Both the position numbers and the translations under genes were made by a program. The notes under the pieces were generated by a model that saw nothing but the letters and a program-made list of their open reading frames with translations, did not search any database and had not been told where the DNA came from. Source: Armatimonadota bacterium (GTDB lineage Bacteria > Armatimonadota > Hebobacteria > CAIYQO01). Taken from it: 16,818 bases of DNA. The stretch spans positions 10,965-27,782 of the forward strand of contig JAKIYB010000003.1 of assembly GCA_022708765.1 (NCBI GenBank), read 5' to 3'. Every line of letters starts with the position of its first letter. The stretch's first letter is position 1. Below are positions 1-8,000 of this stretch, piece after piece.

Positions 1-20
1 AGACGCGCAATCGCCCCGCT

Positions 21-806
21 TCACCGTTTCACTCGCTCCAGCAACCGCCGTGCATTCCCGCCTAGGATCAGCCGCTTAGCCTCCTCGCTGATCTTCGCGC
101 CCGCCACCTTGCCGGGGTGCGGGGTCATGCTGTAAAAGTTTGCGTCGCTGCCCCAGGTGAGCTTCTCCGCGCCCACCGCCTCCACCAGGCGCTCCCACAG
201 TCCGCGCGGGGTGCGGCTCATCGTCGGGTCAAGGTAGACATTGGTAAACTCGCGCGCCAGCGCGATATACGTTTCCTCGGCCAGCACGCCGCCGTGACCA
301 AGTAGGAAAGCCGCCTCCGGATACCGCGGGGCCAGCGCGCGCGTGTCCTCAAAAGTGGGGGCGTCGCCCCAGGTGTGCAGCAGCACCGGCATGCGGCGCT
401 CGTTGGCGAGGTCGAGGGCGGCCGCGTAGCCGGGATCGGTATAGCGATAGCCGTTTGAGTTATGGAGTTTCAGGCCGACGAATCCCTGGCTCACGCGCAG
501 TTCCATCTCCCGCCGTGCCGCGTCCGCGTCGCCCGGCCAGAGCGTAACATAGCCGAGGATGCGACCGGGGAAGGCACGCATCGCCGCCAGCACCTCGTCA
601 TTACCCTCGGTGGCATCCCACGACATGCAGTGCGTGTGGCTGACTACCGCGCAATCCACACCGATACGATCCATGGTCCGTATATGCGTCTCCACCGACA
701 GGTCCGCCGCCGGCACCGTGCACCGCCCGAGATGACCGTGCAGGTCAACCACCTCAACGTCCGACAGCGGCTGCCCCTGGCGGACCCGGTCCCACAACAT
801 GCTCAT
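21..806 (-). CDS. amidohydrolase family protein (amidohydrolase-2 type TIM barrel), intact metal site
   Basis: This 261-aa protein is a predicted cytoplasmic metal-dependent hydrolase, lactonase or decarboxylase of the amidohydrolase-2 superfamily. The ligand pattern is visible in order: DLHGH (H23, H25), GLKLH (K113, H115), LLHTWG (H144), LLGHGG (H171) and WGSDANF (D221). Length is normal for compact members. The ATG at 804-806 overlaps the TGA of the upstream gene in an ATGA arrangement, so translation is probably coupled; a GGGGG tract lies 7 bases before the start. It is the last gene of the leftward operon led by the LacI-type repressor, next to a Gfo/Idh/MocA dehydrogenase. That context suggests sugar-acid or lactone catabolism, but the substrate cannot be read from the sequence. 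Family call is firm; reaction is unknown. Confidence 0.9.
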   Translation of the reverse strand: MSMLWDRVRQGQPLSDVEVVDLHGHLGRCTVPAADLSVETHIRTMDRIGVDCAVVSHTHCMSWDATEGNDEVLAAMRAFPGRILGYVTLWPGDADAARREMELRVSQGFVGLKLHNSNGYRYTDPGYAAALDLANERRMPVLLHTWGDAPTFEDTRALAPRYPEAAFLLGHGGVLAEETYIALAREFTNVYLDPTMSRTPRGLWERLVEAVGAEKLTWGSDANFYSMTPHPGKVAGAKISEEAKRLILGGNARRLLERVKR

Positions 807-1555
807 CGCTGTACCCCCTGTATCAAGCGGTCGAGATTGCCGGAGCCGATGAGCCGCTTCTCGTCATCGGAAATGTCCGCATACATGAGCTGCGAGATAT
901 GCCCGGCCATATCAACGTCGGGATAGCCGGTGCCGAAGAGCAACCGCCGCGCGCCAACCGTCTCCACGCACTGCTCGATGCCACGCTGCACGATGTAATT
1001 CGAACCGATGGAAAGGTAAACATTCGAGCAGGCTTCCAGCAACGGCAGCAGGATGCGCTGGGAGCGATAATCCGCGCCGATGATAATCAACGGCAGCGTG
1101 GGATAGCGTTCGGCCAGCGCCGCCACGTCTTCATACGACAGCTCGCTCGTTTGGCACAGCACCGGCAGGCGCCGCGTCTGCAGCGCGGTGAAGAGGCGGT
1201 CGCAGCACCACGGCGCCAGCGACCAGTAATCCTGGCGCGGGCGAATGACCACCGCTCCGGCGCCCTGCGCGATCGCCTCGCTGAGCTGCAGGTGTTCGGG
1301 AGCTAGGTCCCGCGCGCTGTTCGGCGCGACAATCGGGCAGGGCACCAACCGCGGATTCCCCGCGCATGCCGTGAACAGATGGTGGTTCGACCAGGGGATA
1401 TCAATCACCATCGTCGCCGGCAGCGTTCGCACCAGCGCCCGCTCAACACCAACGCTGTCCATCTCCCCCAGCAGCGTGTCCGCCGATAACAACTCCGGAC
1501 AGCCCGGCGTCGCGCTGCCAAATCCGCACTGCACATCAAAGAGCGCAATGGTCAT
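803..1555 (-). CDS. degenerate amidohydrolase-fold protein lacking metal ligands (probable pseudoenzyme)
   Basis: This 250-aa protein follows the same plan as its downstream neighbour (N-terminal strand motif, a MDSVGVERALVR segment like MDRIGVDCAVVS, C-terminal ISDDEKRLIGSGNLDRLI like ISEEAKRLILGGNARRLL). The catalytic positions are replaced. The HxH strand reads FDVQCGFG, the Lys/His strand reads VVIRPRQ, the next His strand reads PVLCQTSE, the LGHGG strand reads IIIGADYR, and the catalytic Asp strand GSD reads GTGYP. The frame is open and clean, so it is not a decayed pseudogene; it looks like a maintained non-catalytic paralogue, perhaps a partner of the enzyme it overlaps by 4 bp. I chose the ATG at 1555 because AAAGGAG sits 5 bases upstream; a TTG at 1573 would add six residues and would place that ribosome-binding site inside the gene. 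Fold assignment is good; role is inferred. Confidence 0.82.
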   Translation of the reverse strand: MTIALFDVQCGFGSATPGCPELLSADTLLGEMDSVGVERALVRTLPATMVIDIPWSNHHLFTACAGNPRLVPCPIVAPNSARDLAPEHLQLSEAIAQGAGAVVIRPRQDYWSLAPWCCDRLFTALQTRRLPVLCQTSELSYEDVAALAERYPTLPLIIIGADYRSQRILLPLLEACSNVYLSIGSNYIVQRGIEQCVETVGARRLLFGTGYPDVDMAGHISQLMYADISDDEKRLIGSGNLDRLIQGVQR

Positions 1556-1609
1556 GGCTGCTCCTTTCCCCAATCATCATCGTCATCGCACTGTTACCTT
1601 TTCACCCCG

Positions 1610-2755
1610 TCACACCAACTTCGGATCCGTCACCCGCACCGCCGCCATCTCCCGCTTCCGGTAGGTGGATTTCTCGCGCAACTCCGCCAAGAGCGCGTCA
1701 TACGCCGCGCGATCCACCGGCAGCGCCACCTCGCGCCCGGTAGTGCCGGACAGGGTGATGGCGTTCGCCAGTTCCAGCGACGCCAACCCGGAGGCCGCGT
1801 CGCACCACAATGGTTCGCCATGCAGGATATGCCGGGCAAAATTTTTCAGCACCAGCGACTGCTTGGGCGCTTCATTCACCGCGCTATCACTGATTTCCTC
1901 TACCGGCGGCTTCGCCCACACCTCACTGGCCGCGCGCGCGAACTTCCCCACCCCTTCGGGATAACGCAGCATGCGCAACCGTCCACCGCGACAGCGCACG
2001 GCGCCCCGCTCGCCGATCACCTCCAGCACACCGCCATCCGGTGGTTCCACCGTCGAGCAGTGGATGTAACCGCTGCCGCCGTCGGGATAGCGCAGCAGCG
2101 CCTCAGCCGTGTCTTCGACCTCGATATCGTGCAGGCGCGTTTCCGCCCGCCCGTATAGCGACGACGGCAGGCCTCCGACCAGTGCGAAAATATCCAGTAG
2201 GTGCGCCGCCTGATTAAGCAGCACGCCGCCGCCTTCGCCCCGCCACGTCGCCCGCCAGGGGTTGGAATCGAAGTAGTATTGCGCGCGGAACTCCGGCACC
2301 ACCAGCGCCGTGCGGAGAATCGGGCCGATGCCCCCGTCGCGCGCGAAAGCGATGGCCGCGCGCATCGCCGGATCAAAACGCCGCTGGAACATCACCGCGA
2401 AGGCGACGCCGTGCTCCCGCGCCGAGGCCAGCATGGCGTCGGCGGCGCTGACCGTCTCCGCCAGCGGCTTCTCGCAAAGGACGTGCAGGCCGGCTGCCAT
2501 GCAGGGGAGCGTAATCATTGCATGCAGCGGGTGCGGCACCGCTACCAGCACCGCGTCGGCACAGCCGGCGGAAAGCAGCGCATCAACATCGGTGAAGGCG
2601 GGAACGTCAAAGCGTGCGCCCACCGCTTGCACGGTATCCTCGTGGGTATCGCACACGGCCGTTAATCGCAATTCGGGCACGCGACCGATGCTCGCGCAAT
2701 GTCCCTGCCCCATGGCGCCGGCGCCGATCACCGCGATGCGCAGCGGTTCCATCAT
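1610..2755 (-). CDS. Gfo/Idh/MocA family NAD(P)-dependent oxidoreductase
   Basis: This 381-aa protein is a predicted cytoplasmic sugar or inositol-type dehydrogenase. The N-terminal Rossmann fold shows IAVIGAGAMG (GxGxxG at residues 11-16), an acidic end of the second strand (AVCDTHED), and the family's CEKP signature with E95-K96-P97. The C-terminal substrate domain has GGGVLLNQAAHLLD (about 175-188), which carries the conserved catalytic-region His185 and Asp188. Length is normal for the family. The start ATG overlaps the TGA of the LacI-type gene, and a GAGGGGG tract 7 bases upstream serves as ribosome-binding site; a second ATG follows immediately. A 54-bp gap separates it from the next gene downstream. 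Together with the amidohydrolases it suggests oxidation of a sugar or sugar derivative followed by hydrolysis, but the specific sugar is unknown. Confidence 0.93.
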   Translation of the reverse strand: MMEPLRIAVIGAGAMGQGHCASIGRVPELRLTAVCDTHEDTVQAVGARFDVPAFTDVDALLSAGCADAVLVAVPHPLHAMITLPCMAAGLHVLCEKPLAETVSAADAMLASAREHGVAFAVMFQRRFDPAMRAAIAFARDGGIGPILRTALVVPEFRAQYYFDSNPWRATWRGEGGGVLLNQAAHLLDIFALVGGLPSSLYGRAETRLHDIEVEDTAEALLRYPDGGSGYIHCSTVEPPDGGVLEVIGERGAVRCRGGRLRMLRYPEGVGKFARAASEVWAKPPVEEISDSAVNEAPKQSLVLKNFARHILHGEPLWCDAASGLASLELANAITLSGTTGREVALPVDRAAYDALLAELREKSTYRKREMAAVRVTDPKLV

Positions 2756-3783
2756 TGTTGTTCCCCCTCTTTTATTGCGCGTATCGGGTAGCGCTGATAG
2801 GGCACCAGCACCGTCCGCTCTGTCACCGCTTCCTGCCCGATGAGCGCCTGCAGCAGTCGCCAGGCTTCCGCTCCCACCAGGTCCGGCTGATGGGTGTAGG
2901 CGCTGTCTTCCAATCGTTGGGCCGTAACTCTTCCCTCGACGATGTCGGTAGAGATGAGGTGAAAATCACGCTTGGCAACAAGCCCTGCGCGTTCGGCTTC
3001 CGCCAGCACTACCTCCGCGTAACCGATGCCATCGGTAATAAACCCGTCCCAGCGCTGTCCCGCCGCGAAAGCGTTGCGTATCTGTATGTCTAAGCGCGGG
3101 CCATCCGGCGCCAGCGTGGAACCCACCAGTACCCGCGCGGCCTGCGCTGCCACCGCCGCGGTAAAGCCGTCGGCCATCCGGGCGTTGGCGTCGCAGGCGC
3201 GAAAATCATCCACCAGCAGCAGCGATTTACAGCCCAGCGCCGCTAACTCGCCTACCACCTGCCACATCAGACCATCATGATCGGCATGCACGCAGCCCGC
3301 TTGCGGCCAGCGAGCTACCGGGAAGTTCTTATTCACAATGACCGTGGGAATGCCCGTCTCCAGCACGCGCTCGATGTGCGAGGTATCAAAATCGCTCTGC
3401 AGGATGAGCATCCCGTCCACACGCCCCTGGGTGATGACCTTTAAATAACGGTGATCGTCGGAGCGGAAAAGCGCGAGGAGGTGGTAATCGTCCGGCTCCA
3501 TCGCCCGTGCCATCCCGCGCATCATCGTCTGGTAAAAGCCGTTGAAAACGGAATCGTATGACGGCTGTAGCAGCCCCACGGTGTAGCTCTTCCCCTCCAC
3601 CAGTGCTCGCCCCACGAAGCTGGGGGTATAGCCCATCTCCCGCGCCAACCGCTGCACGCGCAGCCGCGTCGCCTCGGACACGCGCGCCCCCGGCACGGGG
3701 TTCAAGGCGTGCGTCACCGTCGTCAGACTTACACCCGCCGCCCGCGCCACGTCCTGCCGAGAGATTCGTCCGTTTTTCGCCAC
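2752..3783 (-). CDS. LacI family transcriptional regulator
   Basis: This 343-aa protein is a predicted DNA-binding repressor with a sugar-binding periplasmic-binding-protein-like core. The helix-turn-helix and hinge helix are at the N-terminus: ISRQDVARAAGVSLTTVTHA, then SEATRLRVQRLAREMGYTPS. The effector domain follows (YTVGLLQPSYDSVFNGFY, VDGMLILQSDF, IPTVIVNKNF). I use the GTG at 3781-3783, giving an N-terminus VAKNGRISRQ of normal family length, because GGGAG lies 5 bases upstream. Earlier starts (ATG near 3846 or 3924) would translate through a GC-rich hairpin repeat and give an atypical extension. It is the first gene of the leftward operon and overlaps the next gene by 4 bp, so it probably controls itself, the operon and the divergent amidohydrolase through ACTCGA sites upstream. 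Confidence 0.92.
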   Translation of the reverse strand: MAKNGRISRQDVARAAGVSLTTVTHALNPVPGARVSEATRLRVQRLAREMGYTPSFVGRALVEGKSYTVGLLQPSYDSVFNGFYQTMMRGMARAMEPDDYHLLALFRSDDHRYLKVITQGRVDGMLILQSDFDTSHIERVLETGIPTVIVNKNFPVARWPQAGCVHADHDGLMWQVVGELAALGCKSLLLVDDFRACDANARMADGFTAAVAAQAARVLVGSTLAPDGPRLDIQIRNAFAAGQRWDGFITDGIGYAEVVLAEAERAGLVAKRDFHLISTDIVEGRVTAQRLEDSAYTHQPDLVGAEAWRLLQALIGQEAVTERTVLVPYQRYPIRAIKEGEQQ

Positions 3784-3840
3784 GACTGCTCCCGTCCAAG
3801 TATTGGCCGAATACCTTCCCGTGCCGTCATATTTCCGTAT

Positions 3841-3885
3841 CATCTCCCCTCCCCATGCAGGGGGAGGAGTCTGGGGAGAGGTTGC
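3841..3885. repeat. GC-rich imperfect hairpin repeat in the repressor leader
   Basis: CTCCCCTCCCC (3844-3854), a 5-base loop ATGCA, then GGGGGAGGAG (3860-3869) form an imperfect hairpin with a bulge, followed by a second G-rich arm TCTGGGGAGAGG. The composition differs from the flanking AT-richer promoter region. It resembles dispersed CTCCCC/GGGGAG intergenic palindromes I know from several phyla; a genome-wide copy count would confirm this. It lies between the presumed leftward promoter and the GTG start of the LacI-type gene, so it would be transcribed into that leader. Confidence 0.45.
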
Positions 3886-3923
3886 CAATTTTTCGCCACA
3901 ATCCCTCCCACCAAAAGGTGCCA

Positions 3924-3988
3924 ACTCGATTAAGCAGTGTAGCGCACGATTCGAGTATTGTAAAGTAGATTCTTTGGAAAACTCGAAT
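3924..3988. promoter_or_regulatory. three ACTCGA half-sites, candidate LacI-type operators
   Basis: ACTCGA occurs at 3924-3929 and 3981-3986 on the plus strand and as TCGAGT at 3951-3956. The second and third copies form an 8-bp perfect inverted repeat (ATTCGAGT at 3949-3956, ACTCGAAT at 3981-3988) with a 24-base gap. Centre-to-centre spacings are 27 and 30 bp. They sit in the divergent control region beside a LacI-family gene and overlap its predicted promoter. Binding by that repressor is inferred. Confidence 0.4.
3936..3964 (-). promoter_or_regulatory. predicted leftward sigma-70-like promoter of the LacI operon
   Basis: On the minus strand, TTTACA (complement of 3959-3964) is separated by exactly 17 bases from TACACT (complement of 3936-3941). 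The -35 box matches consensus at 5 of 6 positions and the -10 at 4 of 6. Transcription would start near 3929, leaving a leader of about 145 bases before the GTG start. One ACTCGA half-site lies inside the spacer, a classical repression position, and another lies at the presumed start site. Confidence 0.4.
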
Positions 3989-4090
3989 AATCATTTCATC
4001 GGAAAGAAACAAAGAGGATTTCTCTCTACTCCGACGAAGAACAACCTCAATCACCAGGCGCCAGCTTCCGGCGCCGGACAGGACGCTCGC

Positions 4091-4924
4091 ATGATTGATA
4101 TCCACCTGCACATCGGCCGCCTCTACCTGTCGGAGAAAGGCCCGCTCACCGCCCGCCACCTGCTGAAGCTGATGGACAAACACGGCATCGAGCAAGCCTG
4201 CCTGCTGCCGATGGAAAACCCGGAATTCACCAGCTTCTACGTGACGAATGAAGAAGTATTGCGCGCTTGCAAGCGCCATCCTGATCGCTTCATTCCCTTT
4301 TGTAACGTGGATCCCCGCCGCGAAGGCCCGTTGCGCGGCATCCTCGAGTATTACCGCGACCTCGGCTGCAAGGGCTTCGGCGAGGGCATCGCCGCGCTGC
4401 CCATTGACGATCCGCGCTGCGTGGAGATGTATGCCATCTGCGGTGAGTTCGGCTGGCCGGTCATCCTCGATATCATGGGCGTTGCCAACATTGATAACGT
4501 GGGCTTCCCCCGGTATCAGCGCATGCTGCGCGAGCTGCCTGATACGAACTTCCTCGGCCACGCCATGCACTTCTGGGCGGAGATTTCCGGCGATGTCACC
4601 GCCGACCAGATCACCCGCTATCCCAAAGGCTCCGTCACCCCTGGCGGCACCGTGCCGATGATGCTGAAAACGTATCCCAACCTGTTCGGCGATATCTCCG
4701 CCGGCAGCGGCTACAACGCGCTCACCCGCGACCCGGAATTCGGCTACCGCTTCCTGGAGGAGTTTCAGGACAAACTCGTCCTCGGCACCGACATCTGCCG
4801 CCTCGACCAGGACATGATGATCGTACCCTACCTGAAGAACGCGCTGGCCGCCGGCAAAATCACCCGGACCGCTTTCACGAAAATCACCCGGACGAATGCG
4901 GAAGCCATCCTGCACATGACATAA
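4091..4924 (+). CDS. amidohydrolase family protein (amidohydrolase-2 type), divergent from the repressor operon
   Basis: This 277-aa protein is a second probable metal-dependent TIM-barrel hydrolase or decarboxylase. It begins MIDIHLHIG (H5, H7 ligands), and carries CKGFGEG (K94, E98), FLGHAMHFWAE (H157) and VLGTDICR (D234). At the position where its relatives have His in PVLLH, it has Asp127 in PVILDIMG, so its metal site may differ. The ATG at 4091 is preferred: it puts the HxH strand at the N-terminus, as is usual, and AGGA lies 7 bases upstream. An ATG farther upstream would read through the repressor promoter. It is transcribed divergently from the LacI operon, probably under the same regulator. 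It is a distant paralogue of the two amidohydrolase-fold genes at the left end, which points to a shared pathway. Substrate unknown. Confidence 0.9.
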   Translation: MIDIHLHIGRLYLSEKGPLTARHLLKLMDKHGIEQACLLPMENPEFTSFYVTNEEVLRACKRHPDRFIPFCNVDPRREGPLRGILEYYRDLGCKGFGEGIAALPIDDPRCVEMYAICGEFGWPVILDIMGVANIDNVGFPRYQRMLRELPDTNFLGHAMHFWAEISGDVTADQITRYPKGSVTPGGTVPMMLKTYPNLFGDISAGSGYNALTRDPEFGYRFLEEFQDKLVLGTDICRLDQDMMIVPYLKNALAAGKITRTAFTKITRTNAEAILHMT

Positions 4925-4974
4925 TTCGTGGAAATCAGCGCGGTGCAGGCGCTGAAACTTGTCGCCCGTTTTCA

Positions 4975-4997
4975 GGGGAGAACGATCTCTCCATTTT
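4975..4997 (+). terminator. probable intrinsic terminator after the amidohydrolase
   Basis: GGGGAGA (4975-4981) pairs fully with TCTCTCC (4986-4992), allowing one G-U pair, around the loop ACGA. ATTTTC follows directly. It lies 51 bases after the stop and would separate the divergent amidohydrolase from the large secreted protein gene downstream. The T-run is short. Confidence 0.45.
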
Positions 4998-5042
4998 CGT
5001 GTCTGAGCAACCACTTCACCATCATGATGGGAGGACTGCCTG

Positions 5043-8000
5043 ATGTGCCGCCTGCTGATTTACGTTCTCATTGCCGGATTCTGCGCCCTGTCGGCACTCG
5101 CCGCTCCTCCCCTGCAAACATTCACCATTAGAGACCACTTGCGGCATCAGTGGTCGGATGAACTCGTTCACTTTGATATCAACTACGTTGGCAGCATGCC
5201 GCGCGCGCTGACACTGACGGACACCGCTGGACAACCCGTGCCCTGCCAGTTCAGCGGGCTGTCACGGAAAAACGGGCGAGTCACCGGCACCGTCTGGACA
5301 GTGGTATCGCTGCCGCCCAAGGGCCAAACGACTTTTCACCTGCGGTCGGGGAAATTGCTCGCCACAGGATTGACAGTGCGCCAACAGGGAAATGAGTACC
5401 GATTGGCCAACGAGTGCCTGGCAGTGCGCCTGCCGAAGTTGCCTGGCATTTTAAAAAAGCCGGTCGCACTGGCCAAATTGCCCGCACCGCTGCTGGCGGT
5501 GACTTCCGCTGGCACGGACACCTGGATTGGCACGGGAGCCTGGGTAAATGAAGATCAGCCGCTCCTGGTGAAGGAGGCAACGACCACCATCGTTGAGCAG
5601 GGGCCGGTGCGCGTCACCGTGCGTTACCGGCTCATTTTCACCGATGAGCGTTTCTACCAGGCGGATATCACGTTGGGCGCCCGGCAGGATGCCGTGCTCT
5701 TCAACGACGAGACGACTGTAGATGCGCCCACTGCGGCTTTCCGCTTTGCCTTTCAGTCAGGCTTCAACGCCGACAGGATATACTGGCGCAATAACTATTT
5801 TGCTGATCCGGCAAAAGGCTTGACGCCCGGTGCCATTGACTTCACCAAGGCACAGGTACTCTGTACCATGCGCCCGTGGAGTTTCTGGTGGAATAAAGAC
5901 CTGACTGCCTGGGCAGGCTTCTATAAGGAGGGGGCGGAGCCGTTCGTAGGCATCATCACACTGCGGCCGTCACGCTGGAGCCCCTTTGGCTGGGACGGCG
6001 CCGAACGCACAGGCATCCCCATCACCGCGCGCCCGGACGGGCAACTGGATATCACTCTCGGCTTGCTCGCCCAGACAGTGAAGCAGACTGACCCCTCAAC
6101 GCTCACCGCGAGCGAGAAAGTGGCGGCGGAGTATTCACAGGGGGCGCTGGGCGGCGGCGCGACTGTCGTGCCGCTGCACCGCGAATTAGCGATCACGGTC
6201 GGCAAGGCTGCCGAGCATGTGACGAAGGACGACACGAAGGCGAAACTGCGCCATCAACTCATCAAATACAGTGAGTTCCCCCTTGATGAGGTGAAGGATT
6301 ACGGCTTTGACTATACACCGGCACAACCCGATCGGCAGCATCCCTTTCTGCTCTTCACCCAGGCGGATGTCGGGCGGGTGCGGCGACAAGCGAAAACCAT
6401 ACCGTCGGTACAGACCGAGTTCGCGCGAGTGAACGACTACCTGAACCGCTGTGGCGGGGACAACCTGGTCAAGAAAATTGAACAGCAGCCGGATGGCTGG
6501 AAAGCCTTCTACCGCGAAAACTACGTCGGTAACGGCCTGTACGAAGTGGTGCCCACGGGGTATCTCGCCTCGGATGAGAAGAAGTTCGGTATCATGCTGG
6601 CAGCAGCGGTGAAGGGATTCGCCGGCGAGGCGATGGATATCTTCCTGGAAACCCCTACCCGCGCATGCATCGGAGGGTACGGTCCCTGGTTCAGTTGGAA
6701 CTGGCTGCGCCTGCTCCATGCCTACGACGCCATCGCCGATTCCGGTTACCTGACGGTGGACGATAAGAAATACATCGAAGCCGTGCTCGTATTCGGATCA
6801 CATTTCCAGGCACATGCGGATTACTGGAACACCGAGCGTGGATTATGCAGCGCCAACCCGAATATGACCAGCATGATCCGACTGCCGCTGGGGCTAATGG
6901 CGCTGTTTCAGGACGGCCATCCGCTTTCGGTACGCTGGCTGGTCGCGGCAGAGCAAGAGTTGCAGCATGAATTAAAAGAGTGGGTCGCACCGGGCGGTGC
7001 ATGGACCGAGAACCCCGGCTACCAGGCGGCGTCGCTGGACGGGATGCTGCTGCTCGCGCAGGCGTTGAAGAATGTCACCGGTCGCGACTACTTCGCCGAC
7101 CCGCAGTTCAAGGCGACGATGGAGTATTACGGATTCATCCTTACGCCGCCGGACCTACGCTTCCCGCCGAACAAAGCCGCGGGAGCGAAGTCGCCCATGA
7201 CGCTACCGAGCATCGGCGATGGCTTCTCCGGCTACATCACCACCTACAACGGCTGGATGGCGCAGGCGACCGTGAAAAGCGACCCGGCCTTCAGCGCACG
7301 CCAGCAGTTCTACTGGAACGCGCAGAATAACTATCCTTCCGGCGGCGGCCGCGCCCAGGGGTATACGCTGGCGCTCACAAATCCGGAGTTGCCGGCTGCG
7401 GTACCGGAGACGCTCAGCCGTCCGCTGCCCGGCTTCGGCAGCGTGCTGCGCACCTCGTGGACCGATCCGCTGGCCAGCTACGTCGCTCATCGCGGCGGCT
7501 TCTGGCCTACCCTCGGCCACTGGCACTACGACTACAACGAAATCGTCTACCATGCCAAGGGTGTGCCGCTGTGCGTAGATTTTGGCAACTGCTATGCCCC
7601 GGTGCAGCGCTGTGAGCCGTTCTATCACAACACGGTCAGCTTTGACCTGGATAAGTCCTCACGCACCGGCAAGTGGGGCGTGTGGGAGAACAAAGATGCC
7701 GATGCGCTGGATGTGCGCAGCCTGCCCCGCACCATGGACTACTCGACCGGGCGTTCGAATGGCAGCGGCGGGCAGCGGAATGACCGCTATCTGCTGCTGG
7801 TAAAATCCGACGACCCGATAGGCGCCAACTACCTGGTCATGCGCGACATGACGCGCGACGGCCAGCCCAACCAGGAGTTCTTCTGGAACCTCTGGTGCCT
7901 CTCCAAAGAGCCGACCGTGAACGGCAATATCATCCACTTCCCCGGCCAGTTCGGCGTGGATTTGGATGCCCACGTGCTGGCGCCGGCTGCCCCGCAAGTC

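Noticed and set aside
3784..3924. Longer N-terminus of the LacI-type regulator (ATG near 3924 or 3846)
   Set aside because: The extension would translate the GC-rich repeat, and the GTG at 3783 has a well-spaced ribosome-binding site and gives normal family length.
3827..5014. 395-aa minus-strand open frame opposite the divergent amidohydrolase
   Set aside because: It is antisense to a gene with clear family motifs, crosses the promoter region and the GC-rich repeat, and has no recognisable domain.
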